From Dromaius novaehollandiae (Eukaryota > Chordata > Aves > Casuariiformes > Dromaiidae), in NCBI RefSeq assembly GCF_036370855.1, contig NC_088098.1:140078721-140142720 (forward strand): a stretch of 64,000 nt of DNA, in the 5' to 3' direction. Positions within the stretch are counted from its first letter, which is position 1. Each line of letters begins with the position of its first letter. Below the pieces are notes generated by a model. It saw only the letters and a program-made list of their open reading frames with translations. It made no database searches and was not told the origin of the DNA. A program made the translations under genes and the position numbers. This document shows, one piece after another, positions 25,213 to 36,000 of this stretch.

Positions 25213-26245
25213 AAACTACAATTTAAACTATTTCTGTGAGATCTGCAGTACCCCATAACCCCCAAATCCCAATTCACCTAGAAAAGCTGCTTTGCCTGAT
25301 GATCTCTTGTGCATTTAGATCATTATAAAAAGCCACTCCTTGCAAATGTAACTCTAGTTAATGCATAGTCTGGTAGTTGAGGGAAGACTTTCCTGTGTGT
25401 ATTTTCCTTTTAAAAAACATCTGTCTGCCCTTGAATTAGTTTGCTCTCTGAACTGTAATCTCTCTTTTATCTGGAGAATACCTGAAACGTCCTTCAGTTT
25501 TAGCAGTGTATCCTGAATCCAGCGGCGATTCTTAATACACAGAATAGATGAGAATTTGTTTCTACCCATTTATTATACCTGAAGCATTCCTCAACAATCC
25601 TTTGACATTTCCTGTTTTGCTGACTCAAAGTACTAACAGAGAGTCACAAAAGAAATACAAGTAATCTGAGCTATTCCGGGACTCCAGAGCCTTAAAGCAA
25701 GAAATGCCTCCAACTTGGATAAAATGTGAACTTAGAACTTGTCAGTTATTTGTGGGGACAAGGTTACAGTACGAAAAACCATTGCTTGTAGAAATGTTAG
25801 GTATGTGTTCAACAACTGGAGATCAAAATGTGCTTATTGTGAAATTCATAGAAAAATACATATTTTTTCATTTTCCCAGAATTTATAAAAACTTTTTTTA
25901 AAGCTACTTCATTTTCAAACACCATTCTAAGAGTATGCCTACACTTCTCGACACATTTTCCAATTGAAATTTGAATTCCAACTACTTTTGAATATATTTC
26001 AAAATTTTGTTTGAATGCAGATGAAAAAACCCCAGTAACAACAAAAGCAGATGAATTCCGGAAAATGTGATGAGCCTGTATGACTAGAATCCTTTATTAT
26101 CGAAGTTAGAAAGGGTAAGGAATAGGATTAGATGAGATAGGGCTCGCTTACTGGTGGTAAAAAAGCAGTACATAAACAGACCAAAAGATGACTGGCAATA
26201 AAAAATACCTATGCAAGCAGCATCAATACTGATAAAAATTAAATG

Positions 26246-26324
26246 CCAGCCTAAGTGGCATTTTCAAAGGCACTCAGCGCTGGTTTAATTTTCTTTCTAC
26301 TGCAGTCGATGGGATATTTGCTGG
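26246..26324. repeat. Decayed sauropsid repeat with AGTCGATGGGA core
   Basis: The order CATTTTCAAAGGCACTCAGC, then TGGTTTAATT, then CTGCAGTCGATGGGATATTTG follows a motif string often seen in sauropsid repeats (TTTTCAAAAGTGCTCAGC, GCCTAA, AAGTCAATGGGAGTTTTG). It is a short, diverged match judged by eye. Confidence 0.38.
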
Positions 26325-29300
26325 TGAGGTGAGCTGAAGCCATGCTGCTGAAAATTCTGCCCTGAAATCACCCCTCTCTCTCCTGCTCCTTGATCCTGGA
26401 AAATCTGCATCATTTTCAGAATTAAAAAAATCCATATGGAAAATGTGCATGTCTCTTTGCTGTGGGATCTTACAGCAGCAACCACACAAGAATAGCATTT
26501 TTTTTTTTAATTTAGCTTCACAAGTCCTTCAACTCTGCCATTCCAGCAAACATATTTAACTTCATTTCAGCTGAACCCTGTGAACAGAGCCAGTCAGGTT
26601 GATGCTCTAGACTGGAAGAGAGTTGTTCATCTTCGATGGAACAAAATGTGTGCAACTGAGTTGCTACTGTGGATTAAGTTTCATTTTCCCTTTTCTCTAC
26701 CTCTTGAATCTAGTTTCAGCCTGACCCCTGTGTCCCTTAGGGTGCAAGGCTGTTTCTACTTTCTCCTCTCTTTGGCCATGTAATGGTTAAGTGGTGAAGC
26801 AACTCCTGCACAGAACAGGTTGCCTTCTTCCCAGTTGCTTGAGACATCTGGTGTCCCAGCGGAAGACAGAGGCGCAAGCAGTCAGAGGAGGCACGCTATC
26901 AGACATGTGGGCAGGTTTACGGGTGCATAAGATTTTGGGGGGAAGTGAGGGGATATTAGGATTTTGAATTTCCCATCCAGTCTTCCTCTTCTGCATGAAG
27001 TGCAACCAGATTGCTCTCCTCATCCCATCCCAATGTATGATCATTAGTGTGTGCAGTTACTGCTCAACCAATCCCTTAGTGTTGGAAGACAAATGGGGGG
27101 TGCCAGAGATGAAGACCCATGAGAAGCAGCAGCACTGAGGATAAAAATTAAATCCTTAATTACGTTTCTGTACACTGTAGAATGGCTTGATTAAAATGTG
27201 CATCAGCTGCATGGAGTGGCGGGGGAGTAACTTGGCCACCTTGAACAGTTGTGGCAATAGACATATTGTTTCCTAGATCGTGGGAGCTCTGTGAAGCAGA
27301 ATGCCATTAGGCATTGCTCTCCACACAACAGCAATGCTCAGTCCATTCATCTCTAGTAGATCTCCTAGTGAACTTCAGTTTTAATTTCCCTTTGAGTAGG
27401 ATTATGCCAACAAGATGCAATCAAGCGTTCTGTTCCCTGCTTCAGAACAGACAGATACTGAGAGGATAAGAATTCTTTTCCTCTGAAACAACAGGGGGGA
27501 AGGTCCTTGTGTTTTTCATTCGGTCTGAATTTAAGAATGGCAGAAAGCCAAGGAATAATATGATGTGTGCACCTATGCAGACCACAGCTGAGGGATATAA
27601 TTTTCTAATCTTCACAGCAGCCCTTTACACAAGCCTACGAGACTGCAGCCCAGCAGCTGGTAACAGTGTTTTCTCAAATATTCACTGGCATAAAACCATG
27701 CACTCTACATTTAAGCTCAGTCTCACAAAAATCAGATTAATATAGAGCTTTCCATTTTTACTCATTAAAAAAGAATCACACACATTTTGATTCTGGTAAT
27801 GTGAATTCTCTTTTCACACCTGCACCTCTGAAATTGTGGTTAGGAACAGTGTGATTTCACATTCAATACTTCTCTCTTACAGTTTGCTTTTATTATCTGT
27901 ATCACAAATAAATTCTCCTCCTCCTTTTTTCTAAGAGAAGGAAGTATTTAAAAGGGAACAGCTAAAAACTGAAAACACAAAAAAACTCCCTTCCTTCTTC
28001 CTACCCCCCAAATCTAACAGTGAAAATTGAATACCTTTCAGTGTAACAGGTCAGTATTGTGATGATGTCACTAGTCATGTTCATGATGTTGCATGAAATT
28101 ACACATAATTAATACTAACCTTAAGAAGGTTAATTATAAAATTCTTATAGATTTGTCATAGGGGTGGACCTAGAAAAAATAATCAAACAAAAATGTAAAT
28201 TTCCTTTTGAGCAAAACCCCCAAAATGGCCTGACTACAATCTGTGACTGATTCAAATTTGGAAAATATGCAGCTTTTGTCCACAGGGTTTTCAGGAATTT
28301 TATACTCCAGCAACTGCAGTAGCTTCCTAGGTGAAGGCTGTACATTTCAAAATGTGGCCCAGAGAATTAAGGTAAAGGAACTACTGCATCAAAAAATCAA
28401 TTGTGCCGTTATAGAATACAAGTATGTTTAAAGTCCGGGTTTCTTAAGGTTAATGCATTAAAGATCAGAGTTGGGCACAAAAGCAAATCAATTGAAGCGT
28501 ATCATATATAATAAGTTAGCACTGCTGAAAGTTACAAATTGACTCTGACTTGTTCATCTAGTTCACACCATATGCCTTTCTATTCTAATGTTTCAGCAAA
28601 TTGCTTGAGTAAATAAATTAATTGCACCATCATGAGGCAACACACATGGAATTTGCTTTACCACAAGGCAGAATGTAACTCAGTAGGTGACCCAAATGGA
28701 TGAGCAACGGAGCTGTGGGGAACTTCAGCAAAATTCTTGGAAAGCCACCATATTTGATGCAACAGTAATTAGATGAGAGCTGGCAAGAGCTAATGGTTAT
28801 GCAGTTTTAAATAAAACTTGGTATTTATTAAAATGCTGTGCATAAAGATTAATACTTTTTCCTCAATATTCTTCATTGTTCCAATAGTCTCGAAATAAGA
28901 GTTGTGGGAACTTTTTCAAAATTCCCATAGCAACAGTAAAGAGGACGGGACTATTTTTCTTCTAGCAGTGGATAAACAGCAATGACATGCAACTGTGGTA
29001 GATTGGCCCTTTTTGTGCTGAGTGGATCTACTCTGTTTTGCAATTACACACAGAAGGGCAATATTTTCACTGCCTCCAAAAGAGATGACTGCCTTTTCTG
29101 CAAAAATTATTATAAAGATATTCTTTTCACTTTAAGTGGGACACAGAATGTCTTTTTATCCTCAAGAACAAAAACAACAAAATAACAGACTACATAAATG
29201 AATGTCTTAGGCAGTAAATAAGACCTGCGGTGAGGCTTGATGATGGAGGTACTCTTTTGGGATTTGACCACTTCATCAGGGAATTTCCCTCAAATCAACG

Positions 29301-31009
29301 TCTGAGTAGGTGGGGTCCATCCGCCGATGAGCTGCAGTTTTATTCCGAACCCTTGAAATATTCTTGAGAGGCTCTGCGTCTCTGCAATGACTCTGGTGTA
29401 CCCTGCAGCACTTTTGTTAGTGCTGTTTTCAGCAGCATGTGACTTCCCCAAAGGATTCCCAGTGAGCGAACTTGTTCTTTTATACAGAAATAAAGATAGA
29501 GCCAGAGGCTGTAGATGGGTCAGAACACAAGATGAAGTGAAATGGCCTACTTTGACCTTCGCAGTTAAAGATGAACCTACCCAATATTTTGTAGTTGCCT
29601 TCAGAAATGTAACGTCTAATCACAGAATCTAAAAAAGCTGTCAGAATTATCCTGCGGTTAACACACTTTTCTTGGTATCATGAATGTTTTATGTGCAATA
29701 GGCTTTTGTGCATGACTGTAGCAATACTGTCTAATGTAGATGTGTCATAATAACAAAAAACTAGGAGAACAGCAATTCATGCATCCATACTTCAAAAAAA
29801 AAATTTCCAGAATATCTGGCCTCTACTATTTCACGATCTTCTGGTACATCTACTCTGTTTTTAAGCAACAAAATTTAGGGAAAAAAAGATAAATATTACA
29901 GTTTACATGATCTATATAGACTGTGTCTACACTCAGGCATTAGAAGGGTTTTCAGCATTCTAATGTTATGAAATATTTTCTACTGCAATTTCAGTGTTAT
30001 CCAAAAGATCCTTGATTTCATCAACTTTTTAATTAGCCAAGCATAGTTTCTGCCTGTTGGACCCTTCAGTTTTTGCAGCTCTTCCTCCATCGAATACTTC
30101 CAAGAAATTCCCTACATCAAAAGGACTTTGTTGTTGTTGTTACCAGTAGTCCAGAACCATGTTCAGAATGCCAGTATGACTTCTTATAAATGCCAATGTA
30201 GAAATTTTTAGGTCCCAATATATCCATATTACATTCATTGTGACAGTTTAGCAAAAACTAGCCTATTTTGACTATGCAGTAGAACTATGTCTATGCAAAG
30301 TCTTCTGCCTGCATAGAGGGGTGGTTGGAAGGTTTTTTTTCTCATAATTCTAACTGGTATAACTGCTAGATCAGGCCCTGATCCAAGCAAATGAGATGGC
30401 AAAGTAATAAAACACTCTGTGCTCTAATGGTTTCCCTTTCACTAGAACTCCCCCTATTGTTTTGACCAGTACAGTTGTAGTGATACTGGTGATGGGAAAA
30501 TTCAACATCAAAGGGCTAGTGCATATGAGAATGGGTTGATAATGCCAAGTGGTTATTTTAGTGCAGTTTTGAAAACATTTGTTTTTTCCCCATGACTTCT
30601 TACCAAAATGGGGGGAAAAAAAGAACAAAGATTTAGATGAAAAATGGAGAGTAAAATACATCAATTTTCTGCCTTCAGAAACTGATGCTTTCTGAAAAAT
30701 GTGCTTTAATATTTGAAAAAAATGCAGTAAACATTTTATGAAAGTTTTCATTTAGCAAATCCATTTTTTTTCTTTAAAAAGCTCTTATGAATTTTCAGTT
30801 GTGCAAAAGTTTGTTTATTCTAAGAGACTCCTTCCTTTACAAAGATGCTGGCTTGTCAGTTAACACTGCAGAAATTGTGACAGTGTAGGACCACCAAAAT
30901 GTATTTATATAGAATCCTTTCGAAGAAAGTTCTAGTGCATATGACTATCGGGCAACTATCTACACTAAAATAATATTTTATTTGCTTAGGGGAACATACT
31001 CAGGGAAAC

Positions 31010-31103
31010 ATTTGCTCTCATATATACCTGCATAAATCAACAGTAAGTTCACTACTACATGGAGTCACAGCGGTGTATTTTGTCTAAGAAGAGAGTCAGG
31101 CCT
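31010..31103. repeat. Decayed palindromic sauropsid repeat
   Basis: ATACCTGCATAAATCAACAG, GTAAGTTCACTACTACATGG, AGTCACAGCGGTGTATT and GAGAGTCAGGCC appear in the same order as in the repeat at 25121-25212, with the TGGAGT/CGGTGTA half better preserved here. It appears to be another old copy of that palindromic family. Confidence 0.4.
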
Positions 31104-31448
31104 ATATGCTTTTGACTTGATTTTAAATGCTGACATCATAGATTAGAAATAATTCAAAAAATGACAAAAATAATACTGTAACAGAGAAATTTCAAGGCAG
31201 CTCAGCCGAGTTAAAGCAGGCTGCAGAGCTTCCCTCCGACCTTTTATGCGTCCTCAAACAAGAGCATTTAGAGGAGCTCAAGCGTTCCCTACCCCCCAAA
31301 ATAATTGAGAATGCCCTCAACTCCCATAAAGTCAGCATGTACAATCCTGAGAGAGGTAGAAATTCCCATAAAAGGATCACTCTAAATCCCCTGGATAAGT
31401 TTATTTGGCACGCTATTCAAGCAAAAGCAGCATTTCAATTGTTTCCCT

Positions 31449-31493
31449 TGACCTTTTAACCTACTCTGCTATTTAAGCGGAGGTCAAAGGACA
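31449..31493. promoter_or_regulatory. Nuclear-receptor half-site cluster (DR1 and DR2)
   Basis: AGGTCAAAGGACA at 31481-31493 is a near-consensus DR1, the site type bound by HNF4, COUP-TF (NR2F) and PPAR-RXR. TGACCTTTTAACCT at 31449-31462 read on the minus strand is AGGTTA-AA-AGGTCA, a DR2-like site. Two such sites within 45 bp, about 600 bp before a CpG island, suggest a distal element. Binding is inferred from motif alone. Confidence 0.4.
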
Positions 31494-32770
31494 GGAATCA
31501 GCCTCTAGCACGCCCCCCACCTCTCCCCACCACATTTTCTGCTTCGGCCTCTGAACACACCAAGCACTCAAAGGAAAGAGTTTTAACTGAGGCAGTGAGA
31601 AACAGATGTCTGTGTGGCTTACAATGAGCGGGCTGGGGGAGGGCAGGGAAAGGAAGTGCAGGGAAGGTGACTTAAAGCTAGTATTTATTTAATTGATCAT
31701 TAAGCCTGGAAAGAGGAGAAAAATCGAAGAAAGTTTTCTTGCGGGCAAAGAAAGGAATGGGGATTAGGGCACTTCATGTCGTGATAGTGATATTATAGTA
31801 TTTTTTTCTCTGCTGTTTTCAATGGGTCAAATCTTGCGATGCTGTGAGACATTACATCTGACTGTGCAGCTCTACCAAGAGGCAGAGGACAGAGAAGAGC
31901 CTACAAGGGGATTTTATCACATTTGCATTCCTGTACAGAAGCCAGAAATAATCCTGCACCTTGTTTACTTTTTGAAGTACCCTCAGTTTTAGCTTGGTGT
32001 AGCTGCAAACCTTTGAAGGTGGCACAGGAAACTTTTCTGAAAGCACGGTTAACTCCCACAAGGGCAAGGGACAGCTATCCCTGCCTCGCGCCAGGGTTTG
32101 CCCCTGCAGCGGCCATGGTGACAACCGCTTACACAGAGAGGGAACCTCTGCGCGCCCGCCTGAGGATGCAGTGCTCTGCAGGAACCTCCCCAGAGCTGCT
32201 CATGGTGGACAAAATGGAGGCACCAGCTGGCAGCTGGGGCAGGGCTTCCCAAGCCCTAAACGGGCCCAGAGGGCAGCAGCGCTATTTGCTTATCCCACAA
32301 ATGGGTGTCGTGAGTGTGTCGGGATCCTGTACCAGGGGAGTGGCATGGCCGGGTGGCCTTGGAGCGGCCCGGAGCCGAGGCAGGTGGGCAGCCCTGCAGC
32401 ATGGCAGAGGCTCCAGTGGGCCCATCCCCAGCTCTCTCTCTGCAGCAGGGCACCAGGCAGCAGCGACAACTGTCTGCCCTGCAGCCCAGGGCCTCCGGGG
32501 CATCTCCCTCACAGGGCCTCCGACCTACACTGCGCCCCGCTGACAGAAAGCACCATTGCGGGGCTCCGACCCGCCGTCCCCCTTGCCGGCCTGCCTGGGC
32601 TAACGGGGCGCCGCCAAGGGCGATCGCCTCACAGCGCCGGCGGCAGTGAGTGCGCCGCTCTTCGAAGGTTGTCGGTAATCCCCTCCCCACCGCGGGAGCC
32701 GGCGTTGACCTCTTAACAAAGAACAGGTTCAATCTGCTTCCCCTCCTCCACCCCGGGAGGCTGATAGGGG

Positions 32771-32780
32771 GTCACGTGAC
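32771..32780. promoter_or_regulatory. Perfect GTCACGTGAC E-box palindrome
   Basis: This 10-bp palindrome is the ideal site for USF and for MITF/TFEB-type bHLH-zip factors (the CLEAR-type element). Its place inside the CpG island, about 155 bp before a TATAAAA box, fits a proximal promoter. Confidence 0.6.
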
Positions 32781-32823
32781 CTTTCTAGACAGCGCCGGGC
32801 CCGGCCGGTAAAGCGCGGCGGTT

Positions 32824-32880
32824 GGGGGAGGGGCGCCCGCCCGGCGCGGGGGGGGGGGGAGGAGAAAAGGGGGGGAGGGG
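32824..32880 (+). other. G-run block with G-quadruplex potential
   Basis: G5, G4, G12 (32848-32859), G7 (32869-32875) and G4 runs occur in 57 bases, enough for several overlapping G-quadruplex registers. G-runs of this kind are common at CpG-island promoters and are also prone to sequencing or assembly error. Confidence 0.75.
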
Positions 32881-32894
32881 CCGCGGCCCGCCTC

Positions 32895-33052
32895 ATTAAG
32901 ATGCAGATGCCAAATATTTTTACCAGGCTGTATAAAATTACAGTTTCCTTTTCAGTTCCGGCGGACAATGTTAAAACACATTAGATTCTGTGACTGCAAA
33001 TCAAACACGGGCTATCTGTGCCGAGGCCTAATTAAAGGCCCATGGAAAAAAA
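32895..33052 (+). promoter_or_regulatory. TATA box and homeodomain-motif block beside CpG island
   Basis: Immediately after the island come CATTAAGATGCAGATGCC, a TATAAAA box at 32931-32937 and a palindrome GGCCT-AATTAA-AGGCC at 33025-33040 with a TAATTA homeodomain core. If the TATA box is used on the plus strand, a start near 32960 is expected. The block has the mixed-composition texture of conserved developmental non-coding elements. Conservation is inferred, not shown. Confidence 0.4.
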
Positions 33053-36000
33053 AACACGGAAGAGGGAAAAAAAAGGTGGAAGAAGTGTTCATTAGCCAGA
33101 GTGAGGTTTTTTTTGCCCTTGTTTAAATAAATAAAGGTTGCAGGCATATTTTTTAAAAAAGAAATAATAGACTCTTAGGTTTTCATTTGGGCTTTAACTG
33201 AAGGTATTCATCATGTTATTTCACCATTTAGCCACAGGTTTTCCCCATAAGTGCGTTCACCTTGTTCTGCTATAATGAAGGTTCGTGTGCTACTATGAAG
33301 TTTTAAAAGGCAAGATTTAAGTCCGCCCTGACCTGAATGACAAAAATTCAATCTGAGCTGAAAATTGGTATACAAAATAATAGCCTGGGGGTACACAGGC
33401 ATCCTTATACGAAACAGTATTGATTCTGTCATTCTTCCTGCCAATTACTTAGTCGAGTAGGGCTTTAAAATGCCATTTTGTGCTCATATGACTTCAAAAT
33501 GGCTCTGAAATGAAAAGAGGAAAACTGGCAAAGGAGTGGTCTGTAATCTGCTTTAATCACTGAAGGCCAAATTCAGTAAAATGTCCCACTGTTGTGCCAG
33601 GCTCCCTCTCAAACGGAATTTGTTTTCCCACTCTTGCGTGGGCTTCCTTGGCATGGGAGCCGATCTAGCCCTTATTCAGATTTTCTTGTTAATTCACTCT
33701 AAAGGACAGTTAACAATGTAATGAATCGTCATTTTAAATCTCTTTACTTACATGTGTTTAAAAGCAAAACAAAACAGAAGAAACACGTGTTTCTGTAATT
33801 GCATGTTGTAGCTCTCTTTCTGCCCTAACAATGTATCGCTTAAGCTGTAGGTACTGTAAAAAATGGCCCAAAGTATGCATTTGGAAGTGAGGAAAGTGAT
33901 GCAGTCAATAGCTCATATTTACGTCCATAGAGATATGTTTAAATGTTAGATTATTTCCCTCTAATCTTTCAAGAAGGAGAATAAGGAGTTGGGGAAAAGG
34001 GAAGACGCCCTAGAAGTGCTGATGTAAGGAATGGAGCAGTATCCATTGATAGTACTCCGGTTCAGATGGCAATGGTGCAGATATGCTGCGGTGCGTTGTG
34101 CTCCAAGAACAGGGAATCCCTCATGGAACAGCTTCACCAGAATCACTTTAGGAGCTTAGGTGACAGGAGTTTAAAGAGAAATCCCATCCTTCCTTCGCCA
34201 AAGCGCGGCAAGGTCTGTAGCTCATCATTCTTTCAGGTTACTCCTCTTACACATAGCTATAAAATAGTAATCTCATCCTTCTTATGCCAGTTGCACTGTG
34301 CAGCGCAAAAATCTTTGAACTCTACGCCAGCTGTCTGCACTATGATCTTCCACGTCAGTCCAGAAGGACCTGACAGAAAAAACAGTATGCTGTGTTGCCA
34401 GGCATCCGGAGAACTCCTGTGAGTCCTTCCTTGAAATGATCTAACTGTAGTGCCTTCTGGAACTCCAGTAAAAAAATAATATATATATGTCATTTCTTTG
34501 TGGTATCAATGCATCAATCACCACTTGTGTTCGCTGAGATTCTCCTAAATGTTCACTAAAAAAAAAAAAAAAGCTGAAGTCTGTCAAATGTTGCCTGGAG
34601 TAAACAGATTCAAGGAAGTCTCTCTGGAGGTTCTGAGCTAAATTATATAGTGGAGTAAATGATGGTATGAAGCTGTGCTGCAAGAGTGTGCTGTGAAACT
34701 CATTCCAAGTATAAAAGTCAAACTGATGTGACTGTTGTGGTATTTCATGGGGATGTAAAATTAGGATACACACAGAGGGCCAGTTTCTCTGCTGACCTAA
34801 TCTAATGCCATTCCAGTAATCTCAGAAAATTGTACTGATTAATACAAGAAGTGACTGCGATCCCAGAACACTGGGAAAAGTATTTCAGCAAAAGCAAATA
34901 AAGAGGACTATAAAATTCATGCTTGGTGTAAACGGATGTTTACTTAGGCTGTAATCATGTCCCTAATTAACATGGCATCAGTTTAGCCCACAGGAAGTAT
35001 CAGTGTGATGTAAAAGCTTTTGGAATGTCCATTGAGTCTTAGAGTGGCACTGGTGGAAAAATGTTAACATTTACCCCTTCGCTTACTGATTTAAACTTAG
35101 TATGCAGCTTAACCCCCAATTCACATCACTGCTGAATTTGGCAAGTCAGCTTTTGCTGGATTGCTTTAACACACTTAAACAGTCCTAAATACAAATCTTT
35201 CTAGTGTATTAACTCTTTTAAAGAAGAAAATAAGGAAAAGCAAAACTTTTTTATGTGCTTGAGAAAAGTGAAATGGCCACCATGAGCCTCACATTCATAT
35301 TATACATTCTGATAAACCATCTTTTATGGGAAAAAATATTAAAACATATTTTTATTTTTATAGACTGTTTGATTTCTTCTGCTGCTGGAGGTATGTTACC
35401 CAGTCTGTTGCCTGAAAGAATCCCATGATAAAATGGGCAAACTGACAGGAAAATAAGACCTAATGATGGAGGAGATCCAAATGGAAAGCCTGCTGTAGTT
35501 TGTCGAGGATCCACTAGAATCACTGGACACAAGCAGCACTGACGCTTGTAATCTCAACCAAAGTCACCAAATACCTTTTTTTGAAGGGCTGCTGAAAATT
35601 CATTGTATAGCTAAACAAAATGCAATTATTCCATCGTGCATTATTTGGGATTTTGTTACTCAGTTTGCCTCACTAATGCATATGCAATCTTGTATATCTA
35701 AGCTAAAATATAAATAAGCTTCAGTTTCTGCCCAGGATCTTTTGAGTAGTTACTGTGTAATGGAATGAAGTGGGGAGGCCAGAAGATGAGAGTCCCTAAA
35801 AGTTCTCTCTCTGCTTAAGTAAGATGAAGTTTGTTCAACAGATTAGCAGGAAAAGCAGAAGTGTGTAAGTGCATCTGTCACAAGTAAGAATCAAATTATG
35901 TGCGTATGCATGTATGTGTGAATATATACGTTACATGTTCAGTTTTGTAAGACCTTTTCCACCATACCATCACAGGTTAAATGCTTCATGTTTGGTACTG

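Larger units (their letters stand above)
24346..31009. other. Non-coding unique DNA with scattered old repeats
   Basis: An A13 run lies at 24495-24507 and a T-run at 26498-26508. Old repeat remnants at 25.12 and 26.25 kb are listed separately. An 81-codon frame at 29387-29632 begins with a signal-peptide-like stretch and is discussed as a finding. No splice context, homology or promoter supports it. A (TTG)5 run lies at 30127-30141. Nothing else is recognisable. Confidence 0.5.
32080..32900. promoter_or_regulatory. CpG island (promoter or regulatory island)
   Basis: GC content and CpG frequency rise sharply above the AT-rich flanks. The densest part, 32510-32900, carries roughly four to eight CpGs per 60 bases in most lines, against about zero elsewhere in the window. 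It contains SP1-type G-boxes, a GTCACGTGAC palindrome and long G-runs. Frames up to 206 codons are open on the plus strand and 158 on the minus strand, but several frames on both strands are open together, as expected from low stop density. A GCCATGG start at 32113-32119 and a GTGAGT donor-like site at 32646-32651 leave room for a transcript. No known first exon is recognisable. Confidence 0.85.

Noticed and set aside
30371..30751. 126-codon minus-strand frame
   Set aside because: F/K/S/I-rich translation of AT-rich DNA, with no domain or flanking signals.
31923..32716. Two long overlapping plus-strand frames (206 and 181 codons) as protein genes
   Set aside because: They lie in GC-rich DNA where stops are rare, overlap each other and a 158-codon minus-strand frame, and show no domain or codon pattern of a known protein.
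32256..32732. 158-codon minus-strand frame in the CpG island
   Set aside because: Same low-stop-density explanation. Its Cys/Arg/Pro-rich composition is typical of antisense CpG-island translation.
33568..33605. Sauropsid repeat word GGCCAAATTCAGT
   Set aside because: Too short, and the downstream order of motifs does not follow the repeat pattern.
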